Shown here one piece after another: positions 9,146-17,465 of a stretch of DNA of 64,000 nucleotides. A program made the translations under genes and the position numbers. The first letter of the stretch is position 1. Each line of letters begins with the position of its first letter. Source of the stretch: an uncultured Lachnospiraceae bacterium. Lineage in GTDB: Bacteria; Bacillota_A; Clostridia; Lachnospirales; Lachnospiraceae. Under the pieces are notes generated by a model, which did not search any database, was not told where the DNA came from, and was given only the letters and a program-made list of their open reading frames with translations. The stretch lies in the NCBI GenBank assembly GCA_910577835.1, contig CAJTOU010000015.1:7425-71424 (forward strand), in the 5' to 3' direction.

Positions 9146-9346
9146 GGAAGAAGACAGGCATCTGGAGAAGTAGAAAGACATTCAATAACCGGATATGGAT
9201 ATAGCTGTTTTTTAAATGATACTTCCACAGGGATGAGGGCAATCTATGCATGGGATTCAAATGGTTCTCATATATCTTTTTTAGATACCATGACAGTAAT
9301 AAATCTTGGTGGATATTCCTATAAGTGGTTTGGAAGTGTTTATTGA
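9146..9346 (+). pseudogene. Eroded coding remnant, C-terminal fragment
   Basis: A frame from 9146 to the stop at 9344-9346 encodes 66 residues with a protein-like composition (HSITGYGYSCFLNDTSTGM, YAWDSNGS, TVINLGGYSYKWFG), but it is entered directly after a stop and has no start codon or ribosome site at its 5' end; the first internal ATG is at 9233. I read it as the C-terminal remnant of a secreted or surface protein whose 5' part has been lost. The parent family was not recognised. Confidence 0.45.
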
Positions 9347-9397
9347 TTGCTTTATTATATATAGAAGTATTTATTGTTGAATAGAGGGGTGTGGCGA

Positions 9398-9877
9398 ATG
9401 GATATTAAAAAAGTCTTATATATTGTAATTATTTTGGCTATAATATTTCTTAATGCATGTAAAAAGGAGTCGAATAAAACAGAGCAGGATTCAATATCTT
9501 CAGAAACAACTGTTCCAAGCATAACTTATATGGTAGAATCAAAAAATGATATTTTTACAAATAAGTTTTTTGAAAATGTATGCATGATACGTACTCCTCC
9601 TTACCTTGGACAATATGAAATAACGAAGTATGAAGAAATTCTGGAAGTCTGTCAGATGTTTGCCTCTTTGGAAATTATTGCCCAAAGAGAACAAAGTACG
9701 GATGATTTTGAGCTGCCTTTGGGTATGGCTCATCTCACTTTCTGTTATATAGATGGTACAGAATATACGATAGGATTTGGCACAGAGCTATATTATGGCG
9801 ATAATAATATTTATACAACAAAAGAGGGGCAGTTTAAAAAAATACATAACAGGTTAAGAGAAATATGTTTAAAATAA
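9398..9877 (+). CDS. Small predicted lipoprotein, unknown function
   Basis: 159 aa. The N-terminus is a lipoprotein signal: MDIKKVLYIVIILAIIFLNA followed by Cys, then a charged linker KKESNKTEQDS. The mature part (about 135 residues) is acidic and has no motif I recognise; it includes GMAHLTFCYIDGTEYTIGFG, reminiscent of small extracytoplasmic ligand-binding or inhibitor-like domains. An in-frame TTG at 9374 exists, but GAGGGG (9384-9389) supports the ATG at 9398. It lies in a small accessory islet with an eroded ORF just upstream. Confidence 0.65.
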   Translation: MDIKKVLYIVIILAIIFLNACKKESNKTEQDSISSETTVPSITYMVESKNDIFTNKFFENVCMIRTPPYLGQYEITKYEEILEVCQMFASLEIIAQREQSTDDFELPLGMAHLTFCYIDGTEYTIGFGTELYYGDNNIYTTKEGQFKKIHNRLREICLK

Positions 9878-9943
9878 AGATTTATAGGGGTCATTGTCAG
9901 TTTATAATCGAAAAAATTAAAAAATTTGTATATTAAAGTTCGA

Positions 9944-9982
9944 AAGAGTGGTTGTTAGATAAAAATGCTAACAGCCACTCTT
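9944..9982 (+). terminator. Stem-loop after the lipoprotein gene
   Basis: AAGAGTGGTTGTTAG (9944-9958) pairs with CTAACAGCCACTCTT (9968-9982) with a single wobble, loop of 9 nt. The stem is strong, but the following tract is only TTGTCTC, so efficiency as a terminator is uncertain. Confidence 0.6.
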
Positions 9983-10314
9983 GTCTCAAATTATCCAATA
10001 AAAAATAATTGTTTATAAAAGTTGTACCACATTCACCGAATGAGGTTTCAGTTCAACTGTGAATTTTGTCTGTTGATTTGTGTGTCAAAGTTACAAAGAG
10101 CAGTTGGGGATGTGCTCCCACCACTTAAGAAGCAGGAGATGAATTGCTGGTTTTGGTTAAAAAAATATCAACAACAATTTTTATTTTAAATTGTAATTGG
10201 ATAAAAATTATTTTTATACAACTTTGAAGCTTCCATATAATAAGATAATCAGTTCCTTTTTTCATCTGTAAAGTATATTACAGGAAAGACAAAGTTTGTC
10301 TGGAAACTTTTGTA

Positions 10315-10343
10315 TTGTAAAACTGCCGGAAATGGTCTATAAT
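10315..10343 (+). promoter_or_regulatory. Promoter of malQ
   Basis: TTGTAA (10315-10320), 17-bp spacer, TATAAT (10338-10343). This leaves an untranslated leader of about 150 nt before malQ. Confidence 0.6.
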
Positions 10344-10499
10344 ATACATAAATATATGCATTTTCAACGATAAAGGGCAAAGATTCCCTATTTATAGGCG
10401 GAAGATGAATTGCTGAAAACAAATAATTTATGTAATTTGTCTTGCTTCCCTACTTATCACAAGTGAATTGAAATAAAAATAAAAAGGAGGTTACTATCC

Positions 10500-11984
10500 A
10501 TGTCAAAACGCTTAAACAGAGGAGCCGGAATTTTGCTCCCAATCAGCAGCCTTCCCTCTCCATATGGAATCGGAACACTGGGAAAAGCTGCTTATAAATT
10601 TGCAGATAAACTAGTAAAAGCAGGTCAGAAATACTGGCAGGTGCTTCCCGTTGGTCCTACAAGCTATGGTGACAGTCCGTATCAGTCATTTTCCGCTTTT
10701 GCCGGTAATCCATACTTTATAGATTTGGACAATCTGATAAAAGACGGTTTATTAAAGCAGGAGGAAGTCAGTTCCGTCATATGGTCTACTACGGAGGAAT
10801 ATGTGGAATATGACCTGCTTTACAGATATCGTTTTCCTATCTTAAAGAAAGCTTATGAGAGATGGTCTGAGAAGAAATCTCCGGCAGGCTATAAAAAATT
10901 TTTGAAGGAAAATGAATTCTGGCTTGAAGACTATGCATTGTTTATGGCATGCAAGGAGTTTTTTGGTCAGGCAGAATGGCTTGGATGGGAAAAGGATATT
11001 AGAGACCGTGAAAAGAAGGCCCTTGAAAAATATACAAAAAAGCTTTCTGATGAAATCGGATTCTGGAAATTTATTCAGTATCGTTTCTATAAGGAATGGA
11101 GTAAACTCAAAAAATATATAAATGAAAAAGGAATTCAAATTATAGGTGATATTCCTATTTATGTAGCGTTGGACAGTGCAGATGTATGGGTAAATCCTTC
11201 CCTGTTTCAGCTTGATGAGGACAAGCGCCCGATTGATGTGGCTGGCTGTCCGCCGGATGAATTTGCTGAGGATGGACAGAAATGGGGAAATCCTCTCTAT
11301 AACTGGAATGAAATGGAAAAAGACGGCTTTGACTGGTGGAAAAAGAGAATAGAGGCTTCTGCAAAACTGTATGATGTAATCAGAATCGACCATTTTATCG
11401 GAATTACAAGGTATTTCTGCATACCGGCGGACAAGACCGGAAAAGAGGGGCATTTCGCATATGGTCCAGGCGGAACTTTTACAAAGGCAATTAACAGTGT
11501 ACTTGGAGACGCAAAGATTATCGCAGAGGACCTTGGAGTAGACTATCCCGCAGTGGAGGAGCTGCTGAAAAGAGAGGGATATCCGGGTATGAAGGTACTA
11601 CTTTTTGCCTTTGACGGCAGCTCGGATAACAAATACCTTCCACACAATGCAGAGAGCAATTATGTAATGTATCTTGGTACACATGACAATGATACTGTAA
11701 AAGGCTATCTTGACAGGCTGGACAAAAAACAGCTTGCCTATGTCAAAGATTATATCAGTGCAACAGATAAAAATATAGTCAGACAGATGATAAAGACAGC
11801 ATATCTAAGTGTTGCAGATACTGTGGTAATACAGATGCAGGATATTCTGGAAAAGGATAACAGTGCAAGAATGAACCTTCCTTCCACTTTGGGAACAAAC
11901 TGGAAATGGAGGCTTCCAAAAAATGAGTTTGATGCCGAAAAAGTAGAATTTTTAAATAAGCTGGTAAAATTATCAGGTCGTTAA
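10500..11984 (+). CDS. malQ: 4-alpha-glucanotransferase (amylomaltase, GH77)
   Basis: 494 aa, the normal GH77 length. Transfers alpha-1,4-glucan segments between maltodextrins in the cytoplasm. Motifs: N-terminal GILLPISSLPSPYGIGTLG, GPTSYGDSPYQSFSAFAGNP, the nucleophile Asp in VIRIDHFIG, the acid/base Glu in IIAEDLGVDYPAV and the third carboxylate in YLGTHDNDTVKGY. A strong AAAAGGAGG precedes the ATG. Its stop is directly followed by the gdpP frame, so both are probably cotranscribed. GlgCD elsewhere in the window fits an alpha-glucan storage and use theme. Confidence 0.96.
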   Translation: MSKRLNRGAGILLPISSLPSPYGIGTLGKAAYKFADKLVKAGQKYWQVLPVGPTSYGDSPYQSFSAFAGNPYFIDLDNLIKDGLLKQEEVSSVIWSTTEEYVEYDLLYRYRFPILKKAYERWSEKKSPAGYKKFLKENEFWLEDYALFMACKEFFGQAEWLGWEKDIRDREKKALEKYTKKLSDEIGFWKFIQYRFYKEWSKLKKYINEKGIQIIGDIPIYVALDSADVWVNPSLFQLDEDKRPIDVAGCPPDEFAEDGQKWGNPLYNWNEMEKDGFDWWKKRIEASAKLYDVIRIDHFIGITRYFCIPADKTGKEGHFAYGPGGTFTKAINSVLGDAKIIAEDLGVDYPAVEELLKREGYPGMKVLLFAFDGSSDNKYLPHNAESNYVMYLGTHDNDTVKGYLDRLDKKQLAYVKDYISATDKNIVRQMIKTAYLSVADTVVIQMQDILEKDNSARMNLPSTLGTNWKWRLPKNEFDAEKVEFLNKLVKLSGR

Positions 11985-14051
11985 ATGGTTCAAACAGAGA
12001 AATGGAGTAAATATATGAACGGTAGATTAAAGCTGAAAGGAAGAATATTCACACATCTAATATATCCCATTGTCATTTCTGTGGTATTGTTTCTGGTAGG
12101 TATCTGGATTGCCCTGAAAGACGGAGATGCCGGTTCGCTTATCTTAAGTCTTTCTATCGTATATTTTATCTTTACTGTCGTTATGTATGTAGTAAATCAA
12201 AAGCTTGTTATGCAGGAGCTGGTAAAGTTTGCCTCAGATTATGCTCAGATTCAGAAAGAACTTTTAGAGGACATGCTGATTCCCTATGGTCTGATTGACA
12301 GGCAGGGAAACATACTGTGGCAGGATGAAGAGCTAGCACGATTGTTAAAGAGAAATTACGGAAAGAAGGTACAGGAGGTTTTTAAGGAAATCACCGACGA
12401 ACAGCTGGAATTAACAGATGAAATAAGGGAAATAAGTATTAATTTTAAGGAGCATTTTTACCGTGTACAGTTGAAAAAGGTAAATACAGATAATATATTT
12501 AGTAATTCAGGAATTTTGCAGATAGAAAATCAGGAATATATGGCTGCGATTTATCTTTTGGATGAAACAAGGCTTCGAAGGCTGGAGAGAGAAAATATAG
12601 ACCAGAAGCTGGTAGTAGGCCTGATTTATGTGGATAATTATGAGGAAGTGCTTCAAAGTGTGGAGGATGTAAGGGCATCTCTTCTGGCAGCGTTAATTGA
12701 CAGAAAAATCAATAAATTTATTTCAGGACTGGATGGAATTGTGCGCAAGCTTGAGAAGGATAAATATTTTATTATCTTTAAAAGGCAGGCGTTGGATGCA
12801 GTGCGGTCTGATAAATTTTCCATTATTGATGATATAAAAACAGTCAGCATAGGAAATGAGCTTCAGGTCACAGTCAGCATAGGCATTGGTGTAGGGGCGG
12901 AGACATACAGCCAGCTAAGCGATTACTCAAGGGCAGCAATGGATTTGGCACTTGGGCGGGGCGGAGACCAGGCAGTAGTAAAGGATGGGGAAAATATTTA
13001 TTATTATGGCGGAAAGACAAAGCAGGTAGAGAAAAATACCAGAGTAAAGGCGAGAATCAAGGCACATGCTCTGAGAGAGATTATAGAGTCAAAGGAAAGT
13101 CTTTTGATTATGGGACACAAAATAAGCGATATTGATTCGCTTGGGGCAGCAATAGGTATTCATAAGGCGGCAAAGGTATTAAACAAGCAGGCACATATTA
13201 TATTAAATGATATAACTGCATCGCTTCGTCCCATGGTAGACCGTTTTATTGAGCATGAGGAGTTTGGCGCCGAAATGTTTATTAAAAGCGAGCAGGCAGT
13301 AGAGATGATTGATGTAAATACGCTGGTAGTGGTGGTAGATGTAAATAAACCGTCAAGAACAGAGTGTCCGGAGGTTCTTACCATGACCAAATCAATCGTT
13401 GTTCTGGACCATCACAGACAGACCTCGGAGGTAATTGAAAATGCCCTGCTTGCGTATATTGAGCCGTTTGCATCCTCTACCTGTGAAATGGTAGCGGAAA
13501 TTCTGCAATATATTCAGGATGGTATCCGTTTAAAAGCTGTTGAGGCAGATGCCATGTATGGCGGCATTGTGATAGATACGAATAATTTTGTACAGAAAAC
13601 AGGGGTGAGGACCTTTGAGGCTGCCGCGTTTTTAAAGCGTCACGGAGCCGATGTGGTAAGAGTGAAAAAGCTGTTTCGTGATAATTTCAGCGATTATAAA
13701 TGGAGAGCCGATTCAGTCAGCAAGGCGGAAATTTTTATGGACTGTTTTGCCATTACAGTGTGTGAGTCAGAGGGAGTTCAAAGTCCAACAGTTCTGTGTG
13801 CACAGGTTGCAAATGAGCTGTTGGATATTAATGGAATTGAGGCTTCATTTGTACTGACGGATTATAATGATAAAATCTATATCAGTGCACGTTCGCTGGA
13901 TTCGATTAATGTGCAGCTTATTATGGAGCGTCTTGGAGGAGGCGGACATATGAATATGGCAGGAGCGCAGATTAAGGACCGAACAGTAAGGGAAGTGAAA
14001 TATCAGGTAATACAGACAATAAAGCAGATGAGAGAAGATAAGGCCATTTAA
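11985..14051 (+). CDS. gdpP: GdpP-type membrane c-di-AMP phosphodiesterase (TM, PAS, degenerate GGDEF, DHH-DHHA1)
   Basis: 688 aa. Domain order: two membrane helices (about residues 23-70), a PAS-like segment ([20 protein letters not shown]), a degenerate GGDEF domain (about 200-330, no GGDEF motif), then DHH ([46 protein letters not shown]) and DHHA1 ([14 protein letters not shown]). Known family members hydrolyse c-di-AMP to pApA at the membrane. The frame opens immediately after the malQ stop; an alternative ATG at 12015 has a better spaced AATGGAG, so the true N-terminus may be 10 residues shorter. The order gdpP-rplI-dnaB is a conserved Firmicutes arrangement. Confidence 0.93.
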   Translation: MVQTEKWSKYMNGRLKLKGRIFTHLIYPIVISVVLFLVGIWIALKDGDAGSLILSLSIVYFIFTVVMYVVNQKLVMQELVKFASDYAQIQKELLEDMLIPYGLIDRQGNILWQDEELARLLKRNYGKKVQEVFKEITDEQLELTDEIREISINFKEHFYRVQLKKVNTDNIFSNSGILQIENQEYMAAIYLLDETRLRRLERENIDQKLVVGLIYVDNYEEVLQSVEDVRASLLAALIDRKINKFISGLDGIVRKLEKDKYFIIFKRQALDAVRSDKFSIIDDIKTVSIGNELQVTVSIGIGVGAETYSQLSDYSRAAMDLALGRGGDQAVVKDGENIYYYGGKTKQVEKNTRVKARIKAHALREIIESKESLLIMGHKISDIDSLGAAIGIHKAAKVLNKQAHIILNDITASLRPMVDRFIEHEEFGAEMFIKSEQAVEMIDVNTLVVVVDVNKPSRTECPEVLTMTKSIVVLDHHRQTSEVIENALLAYIEPFASSTCEMVAEILQYIQDGIRLKAVEADAMYGGIVIDTNNFVQKTGVRTFEAAAFLKRHGADVVRVKKLFRDNFSDYKWRADSVSKAEIFMDCFAITVCESEGVQSPTVLCAQVANELLDINGIEASFVLTDYNDKIYISARSLDSINVQLIMERLGGGGHMNMAGAQIKDRTVREVKYQVIQTIKQMREDKAI

Positions 14052-14077
14052 AATTTAAAAGAAAAGAGGAAGAACAA

Positions 14078-14524
14078 ATGGAAGTTATATTATTGGAAGA
14101 TGTAAAATCTTTGGGAAAAAAAGGTGAAATTGTAAAGGTAAGCGATGGATATGCCAGAAATTATGTGCTGCCAAAGAGGCTTGGCGTCGAGGCAACCTCT
14201 AAAAATCTGAATGAACTGAAACTGAAAAAGGCAAATGAAGAAAAGGTGGCAAAGCAGAAACTGGAAGAGGCGCAGGCATTTGCAAAGGTTTTAGAGGAAA
14301 GCAGTGTAGAGCTGAAAATGAAATCAGGCGAGGGAGGCAGAACCTTTGGCTCAATTTCAAGTAAGGAGATTGCTCAGGAGGCAAAAAAACAGTTGAATTT
14401 CGAACTTGATAAGAAAAAAATCATATTGGATGAGCCGATTAAGACACTTGGCGTGCATATTGTAAAGGTAAAGCTTCACAAAGATGTGACAGCAAAGCTG
14501 ACAGTAAAGGTATCTGAGGCATAA
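14078..14524 (+). CDS. rplI: Ribosomal protein bL9
   Basis: 148 aa, full length. The signature segment [20 protein letters not shown] is present, preceded by [19 protein letters not shown] and followed by a lysine/glutamate-rich connecting helix and the C-terminal 23S rRNA-binding domain ([20 protein letters not shown]). It lies between gdpP and dnaB, as in other Firmicutes, with an AGAGGAAG ribosome site. Confidence 0.97.
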   Translation: MEVILLEDVKSLGKKGEIVKVSDGYARNYVLPKRLGVEATSKNLNELKLKKANEEKVAKQKLEEAQAFAKVLEESSVELKMKSGEGGRTFGSISSKEIAQEAKKQLNFELDKKKIILDEPIKTLGVHIVKVKLHKDVTAKLTVKVSEA

Positions 14525-14548
14525 CAGACAGAAATGAGGGAACAAGTG

Positions 14549-15880
14549 ATGGATGAATCATTGATAAAAAGGATTATGCCTCACAGCATAGAGGCAGAAC
14601 AGGCCGTCATTGGTTCTATGATTATGGACGAAGAAGCAGTGGAGACGGCTTTAGAGCTACTGTTGCCGGAGGATTTTTATGGAAAACAGTATGGAACACT
14701 GTTTCAGGCAATGAAGGAGCTGAATACCGAAAATAAACCTGTTGACCTTGTTACTTTACAGGATAAGCTTAGAGAAGAGAATGTACCAGAAGAGCTTGCA
14801 GGAATGGATTTTATCAAAGAAATGCTTAATTCTGTTCCAACATCGGCAAATATAAAATATTACGCAGGCATTGTAAAGGAAAAATCTTTGATGAGAAGGC
14901 TGATAAGGACTACCGAGGAGATTGCTGCTCAGTGTTATCAGGGTGCGGAAACGGTAGATGTTCTTATGGATATGACAGAAAAGAAGATTTTTCATCTGAT
15001 GCAGAGCCGTGGAGGCGCAGAATTTACACCGATTCGAAAAATTGTTATCGATGCTCTGGAGAGAATTGAGGCGGCCTCAAAGCAGAATGGAAGCATTACC
15101 GGAGTTTCTACCGGATTTATTGATTTGGATTATCAGACATCAGGTATGCAGCCGTCAGATTTAATTTTAATTGCAGCCAGACCGTCTATGGGGAAAACCG
15201 CATTTGCACTTAATATAGCGCAACATATGGCATTTCGGGCTCAAATGACAACGGCAATTTTCAGTCTGGAAATGAGCAAGGAGCAGCTTGTAAACCGTTT
15301 TTTTGCACTGGAATCAAGAGTGGATGCACAGGTATTAAGAAATGGGCGTCTGGAGGATTCTGACTGGGAAAAGCTAATTGAGGGTGCGGAGATTATAGGA
15401 AATTCCAATTTGATTATTGATGATACGCCGAGTATTTCCATTACAGAGCTTCGTTCAAAGTGCAGAAAATATAAAATGGAAATGAATCTTGGAGTGATTA
15501 TTATTGATTATCTTCAATTGATGTCAGGCAGCGGCGGACGTTCTTCAAGCAGGCAGCAGGAGGTATCGGATATTTCGCGTTCTCTAAAAGCTCTTGCAAG
15601 AGAGCTGAATGTCCCTGTAATTGCGCTGTCACAGCTCAGCCGCGCCGTTGAGCAGAGGGATGATAAAAGACCGATGTTGTCCGACCTTCGAGAATCGGGG
15701 GCAATCGAGCAGGATGCGGATGTGGTTATGTTTATTTATAGAGACGACTACTATAATAAGGAGTCGGAAAAAAAGAATATTGCGGAGATTATTGTTGCAA
15801 AACAGAGAAATGGCCCTGTGGGAACTGTGGAATTAGCTTGGAGACCACAATATACACAGTTTGGAAATTTAAGTAAATAA
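14549..15880 (+). CDS. dnaB: Replicative DNA helicase DnaB
   Basis: 443 aa. N-terminal primase-interacting domain (PHSIEAEQAVIGSMIMDEEA) and C-terminal RecA-type ATPase: Walker A ARPSMGKTAFALNIA, Walker B region GVIIIDYLQLMSG, switch LSQLSRAVEQR and RPMLSDLRESGAIEQDAD with the arginine finger. I prefer the ATG at 14549 because GAGGGA (14536-14541) is well spaced for it; an upstream in-frame ATG at 14534 overlaps that site. It is the ring helicase loaded by DnaI (27029) with DnaD (28059). Its TAA lies inside the first copy of a 36-bp tandem duplication. Confidence 0.96.
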   Translation: MDESLIKRIMPHSIEAEQAVIGSMIMDEEAVETALELLLPEDFYGKQYGTLFQAMKELNTENKPVDLVTLQDKLREENVPEELAGMDFIKEMLNSVPTSANIKYYAGIVKEKSLMRRLIRTTEEIAAQCYQGAETVDVLMDMTEKKIFHLMQSRGGAEFTPIRKIVIDALERIEAASKQNGSITGVSTGFIDLDYQTSGMQPSDLILIAARPSMGKTAFALNIAQHMAFRAQMTTAIFSLEMSKEQLVNRFFALESRVDAQVLRNGRLEDSDWEKLIEGAEIIGNSNLIIDDTPSISITELRSKCRKYKMEMNLGVIIIDYLQLMSGSGGRSSSRQQEVSDISRSLKALARELNVPVIALSQLSRAVEQRDDKRPMLSDLRESGAIEQDADVVMFIYRDDYYNKESEKKNIAEIIVAKQRNGPVGTVELAWRPQYTQFGNLSK

Positions 15881-15946
15881 TTGAGCGATTTACGAAGTAA
15901 ATCGTGAACTAAATAATTGAGCGATTTACGAAGTAAATCGTGAACT
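15875..15946. repeat. Perfect 36-bp tandem duplication, each unit carrying a hairpin
   Basis: Two identical 36-bp units, 15875-15910 and 15911-15946. Each contains the palindrome GCGATTTACGAAGTAAATCG (perfect GATTTAC/GTAAATC stem with a 3-nt loop). The dnaB stop codon is in the first unit. A duplicated palindrome of this kind resembles a REP-like intergenic element or a duplicated transcript-end hairpin; no T run follows. Confidence 0.85.
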
Positions 15947-16010
15947 GTAAAATTTATGTAATATTTAGCTCCTGTTTCTTGCATAAAAAATATCTTTTGT
16001 TTATACTAAG

Positions 16011-16049
16011 AACATCAAAGGCTTGTCCAGAGATGTTTTTTCTTATAAT
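16011..16049 (+). promoter_or_regulatory. Small terminator-like hairpin overlapping the promoter of the MerR-type gene
   Basis: AACATC (16011-16016) pairs with GATGTT (16032-16037), followed by TTTTCTT. The -10 box TATAAT is at 16044-16049; TTGTCC at 16023-16028 is a -35 candidate with short spacing. So the dnaB transcript end and the next promoter seem to overlap. Confidence 0.45.
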
Positions 16050-16109
16050 GCAGCTTTTGGCTGAGTGTAATAAAAATAAATTTTATGACAGAAGGAGAGA
16101 GTATAAAGT

Positions 16110-16742
16110 ATGGAAGAGAAACATTATATGATATCAGATGCAGCCAAAATGGTTGATGTTGAGTCGCATGTACTAAGGTATTGGGAGGAAGAGCTTAAAA
16201 TAGATATTCCAAGAAATGAGATGGGACACAGATACTACACAGATACATATATTAATTTGTTTAAGGAGATTAAAAGTCTGAAAGAACAGGGCTTTCTTCT
16301 AAAAGCAATCAAAACTCTTCTGCCAGGTCTTATGGAGGGAAAAAGCTTTTCCGGTGAGGAGCCGCAGGTGATTTCAGAGATGATATCAGGTGAAAATGCT
16401 CTGGCTGAACCTGAAAGCAGCAGTGTATCAGGTCTTAAAGAGCATGAAAGCGTAGTATCAGGAGAGGACAAAATAGAGCAGTTTCGTCTTATTCTTGGGG
16501 GGATTGTGTCAAGAGCAATAGAGGATAATAACGAAGTGCTTGGAAAAGAGGTTTCTTCAAGAGTTTCGGATTCTGTAATTAAGGAAATGGATTATTTATT
16601 GAGGCTGAAAGAGGAACGGGAAGAGGAGCGCTATAAAAAATTTGATGAAGTACTGAGAAACTATCAAAAGGGAAGTAAAGAGGCGGCGGCCACTACGGAA
16701 AAAAAAGGTTTTTTAAAACGATTCAAAAAGGGAAAACAGTAA
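16110..16742 (+). CDS. MerR-type helix-turn-helix regulator
   Basis: 210 aa. Residues 5-70 form a MerR-type winged helix (MISDAAKMVDVESHVLRYWE, HRYYTDTYINLFKEIKSLKE, GFLLKAIKTLLPG). The rest is charged and probably helical or coiled coil (about 110-185), ending in a very basic tail (KKGFLKRFKKGKQ). No metal-binding cysteines are seen, so it is not a classical MerR metal sensor. Similar proteins are often found near dnaB in Lachnospiraceae. Start supported by AAGGAGAGA. Target unknown. Confidence 0.8.
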   Translation: MEEKHYMISDAAKMVDVESHVLRYWEEELKIDIPRNEMGHRYYTDTYINLFKEIKSLKEQGFLLKAIKTLLPGLMEGKSFSGEEPQVISEMISGENALAEPESSSVSGLKEHESVVSGEDKIEQFRLILGGIVSRAIEDNNEVLGKEVSSRVSDSVIKEMDYLLRLKEEREEERYKKFDEVLRNYQKGSKEAAATTEKKGFLKRFKKGKQ

Positions 16743-16778
16743 CCAGTAGAAAGTTGCTGTCTGCCAGAACAGATAAAA

Positions 16779-16821
16779 GGAGGCTGCTGCGGTATGTAGA
16801 TTATTCTATGCAGCGGCCTCC
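16779..16821. terminator. Inverted repeat between convergent MerR-type and ferredoxin genes
   Basis: GGAGGCTGCTGC (16779-16790) pairs with GCAGCGGCCTCC (16810-16821), 12 bp with one G-T wobble and a 19-nt loop. It lies exactly between two convergent genes, so a bidirectional terminator is likely although the T run is poor. Confidence 0.6.
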
Positions 16822-16827
16822 ATGAGC

Positions 16828-16998
16828 TTATTCTGCTGTAATAGCGCCTACTGGACAGGCATCTTCACATGCACCACAGTCAATGCAGGCATCTGGGTCT
16901 ACAACATATTTGCCGTCTCCTTCAGAAATAACACTTACAGGACATGTACCAGCGCATGCGCCACAGCTAATACATTCATCTGATATTATATGAGCCAT
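16828..16998 (-). CDS. Small 2[4Fe-4S] ferredoxin
   Basis: 56 aa, too short for most ORF callers. Translated on the minus strand it gives two typical cluster motifs, CISCGACAGTCPVSVI and CIDCGACEDACPVGAI, both CxxCxxCxxxCP. This is a clostridial-type low-potential electron carrier for anaerobic redox enzymes. A strong AAAAGGAGG lies upstream of the ATG. A promoter with TTGCCA/TATACT at 17369-17341 probably drives it, with the 217-bp omega-RNA-like element inserted in the 5' untranslated region. Confidence 0.96.
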   Translation of the reverse strand: MAHIISDECISCGACAGTCPVSVISEGDGKYVVDPDACIDCGACEDACPVGAITAE

Positions 16999-17079
16999 AT
17001 TAGGTCCTCCTTTTGTTAAAAATTTATCACGAATTTATTGTAATATAAATGTTTGAAATTTACAAGAGGAAATTTGTAC

Positions 17080-17099
17080 AATCTTCGAGTGTATCTTTA
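17080..17099 (-). other. Predicted guide segment of the omega-RNA-like element
   Basis: In TnpB systems the guide is the roughly 16-20 nt that follow the right end. Here the minus-strand bases after GGTTCAA start TAAAGATACACTCG. This is the ferredoxin 5' untranslated region, so the guide would match the empty insertion site joined to TTGAC. Inference from family rules. Confidence 0.45.
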
Positions 17100-17316
17100 T
17101 TGAACCTCTCATGACTAAAGTCACGAGATTCTTGGGAACAGACTTCTAATGAAATCTTATTTATCAGGCTACCCGCAGTTCCAGCGGTTTGCAGAAATGA
17201 TACTACATCATGTCATACATCGAAGATGTATGACCTAAAGTACCTTGAATATTTTACACACAGAAGAAGCTTGGTTTTCGTATACGATTTCTCTGTGCAA
17301 CCTCATATATCGAGTT
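17100..17316 (-). ncRNA. Omega-RNA-like IS605/TnpB right end with no transposase or TnpB gene
   Basis: Read on the minus strand this 217-bp segment carries, in order, a 10-bp hairpin GTCATACATC-ttc-GATGTATGAC (17212-17234), a small stem CCGC/GCGG (17173-17187), the block TCTGTTCCCAAG and the terminal hairpin CTCGTGACTTTAGTCATGAG (17108-17127) followed by AGGTTCAA. That last arrangement is what I know from the right ends of ISDra2-like IS200/IS605 elements, where it is the 3' end of the guide RNA scaffold. A candidate left boundary is TTGAC (17321-17317), similar to the TTGAT target motif of ISDra2. No tnpA or tnpB reading frame is present, so this is a minimal non-autonomous element or stand-alone omega RNA. 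Confidence 0.7.
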
Positions 17317-17340
17317 GTCAATGTACTTATCATTAACATA

Positions 17341-17369
17341 AGTATAGCAGACAGGAGACAGATTGGCAA
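17341..17369 (-). promoter_or_regulatory. Minus-strand promoter upstream of the omega-RNA-like element and ferredoxin
   Basis: On the minus strand TTGCCA (17369-17364), exactly 17 bp, TATACT (17346-17341). It lies outside the predicted element boundary. It would transcribe the element and then the ferredoxin gene as one RNA. Confidence 0.6.
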
Positions 17370-17465
17370 GCGATAATATATGTCAATTCATCTCATAAAA
17401 ATAATAGAACTTGATAAAGCTGGAAAAATATTGTATGATAAGAAAATAAAGGAGATAAGATAAGA

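Larger units (their letters stand above)
9878..10499. other. Intergenic region before malQ with hairpins and repeat copy
   Basis: 622 bp without a gene. It contains a hairpin after the lipoprotein gene (9944-9982), a small palindrome TTCAGTT-c-AACTGTGAA near 10047-10063, a GGGGATGTGCTCCC hairpin near 10105, the second copy of the direct repeat first seen at 8750 (10267-10291), and the malQ promoter (10315-10343). The short string AGATGAATTGCTG occurs twice (near 10138 and 10404). Confidence 0.5.
16999..17465. other. Intergenic region between ferredoxin and asparaginase
   Basis: About 470 bp. Contains, on the minus strand, the ferredoxin promoter (17341-17369) and the TnpB-less IS605-like element (17100-17316) with its flanking guide region (17080-17099). 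The part 17370-17465 holds only the AAGGAGATAAG ribosome site of the asparaginase gene. Confidence 0.7.

Noticed and set aside
10842..11453. 203-residue frame on the minus strand inside malQ
   Set aside because: Antisense shadow of malQ; cysteine/phenylalanine-rich composition and no ribosome site.
15875..15946. 36-bp tandem units as CRISPR repeats
   Set aside because: Length fits a CRISPR repeat, but the units are directly adjacent without spacers and one overlaps the dnaB stop codon.
15940..16131. 63-residue frame before the MerR-type gene
   Set aside because: No ribosome site, composition unlike neighbours, overlaps the promoter and start of the real gene.
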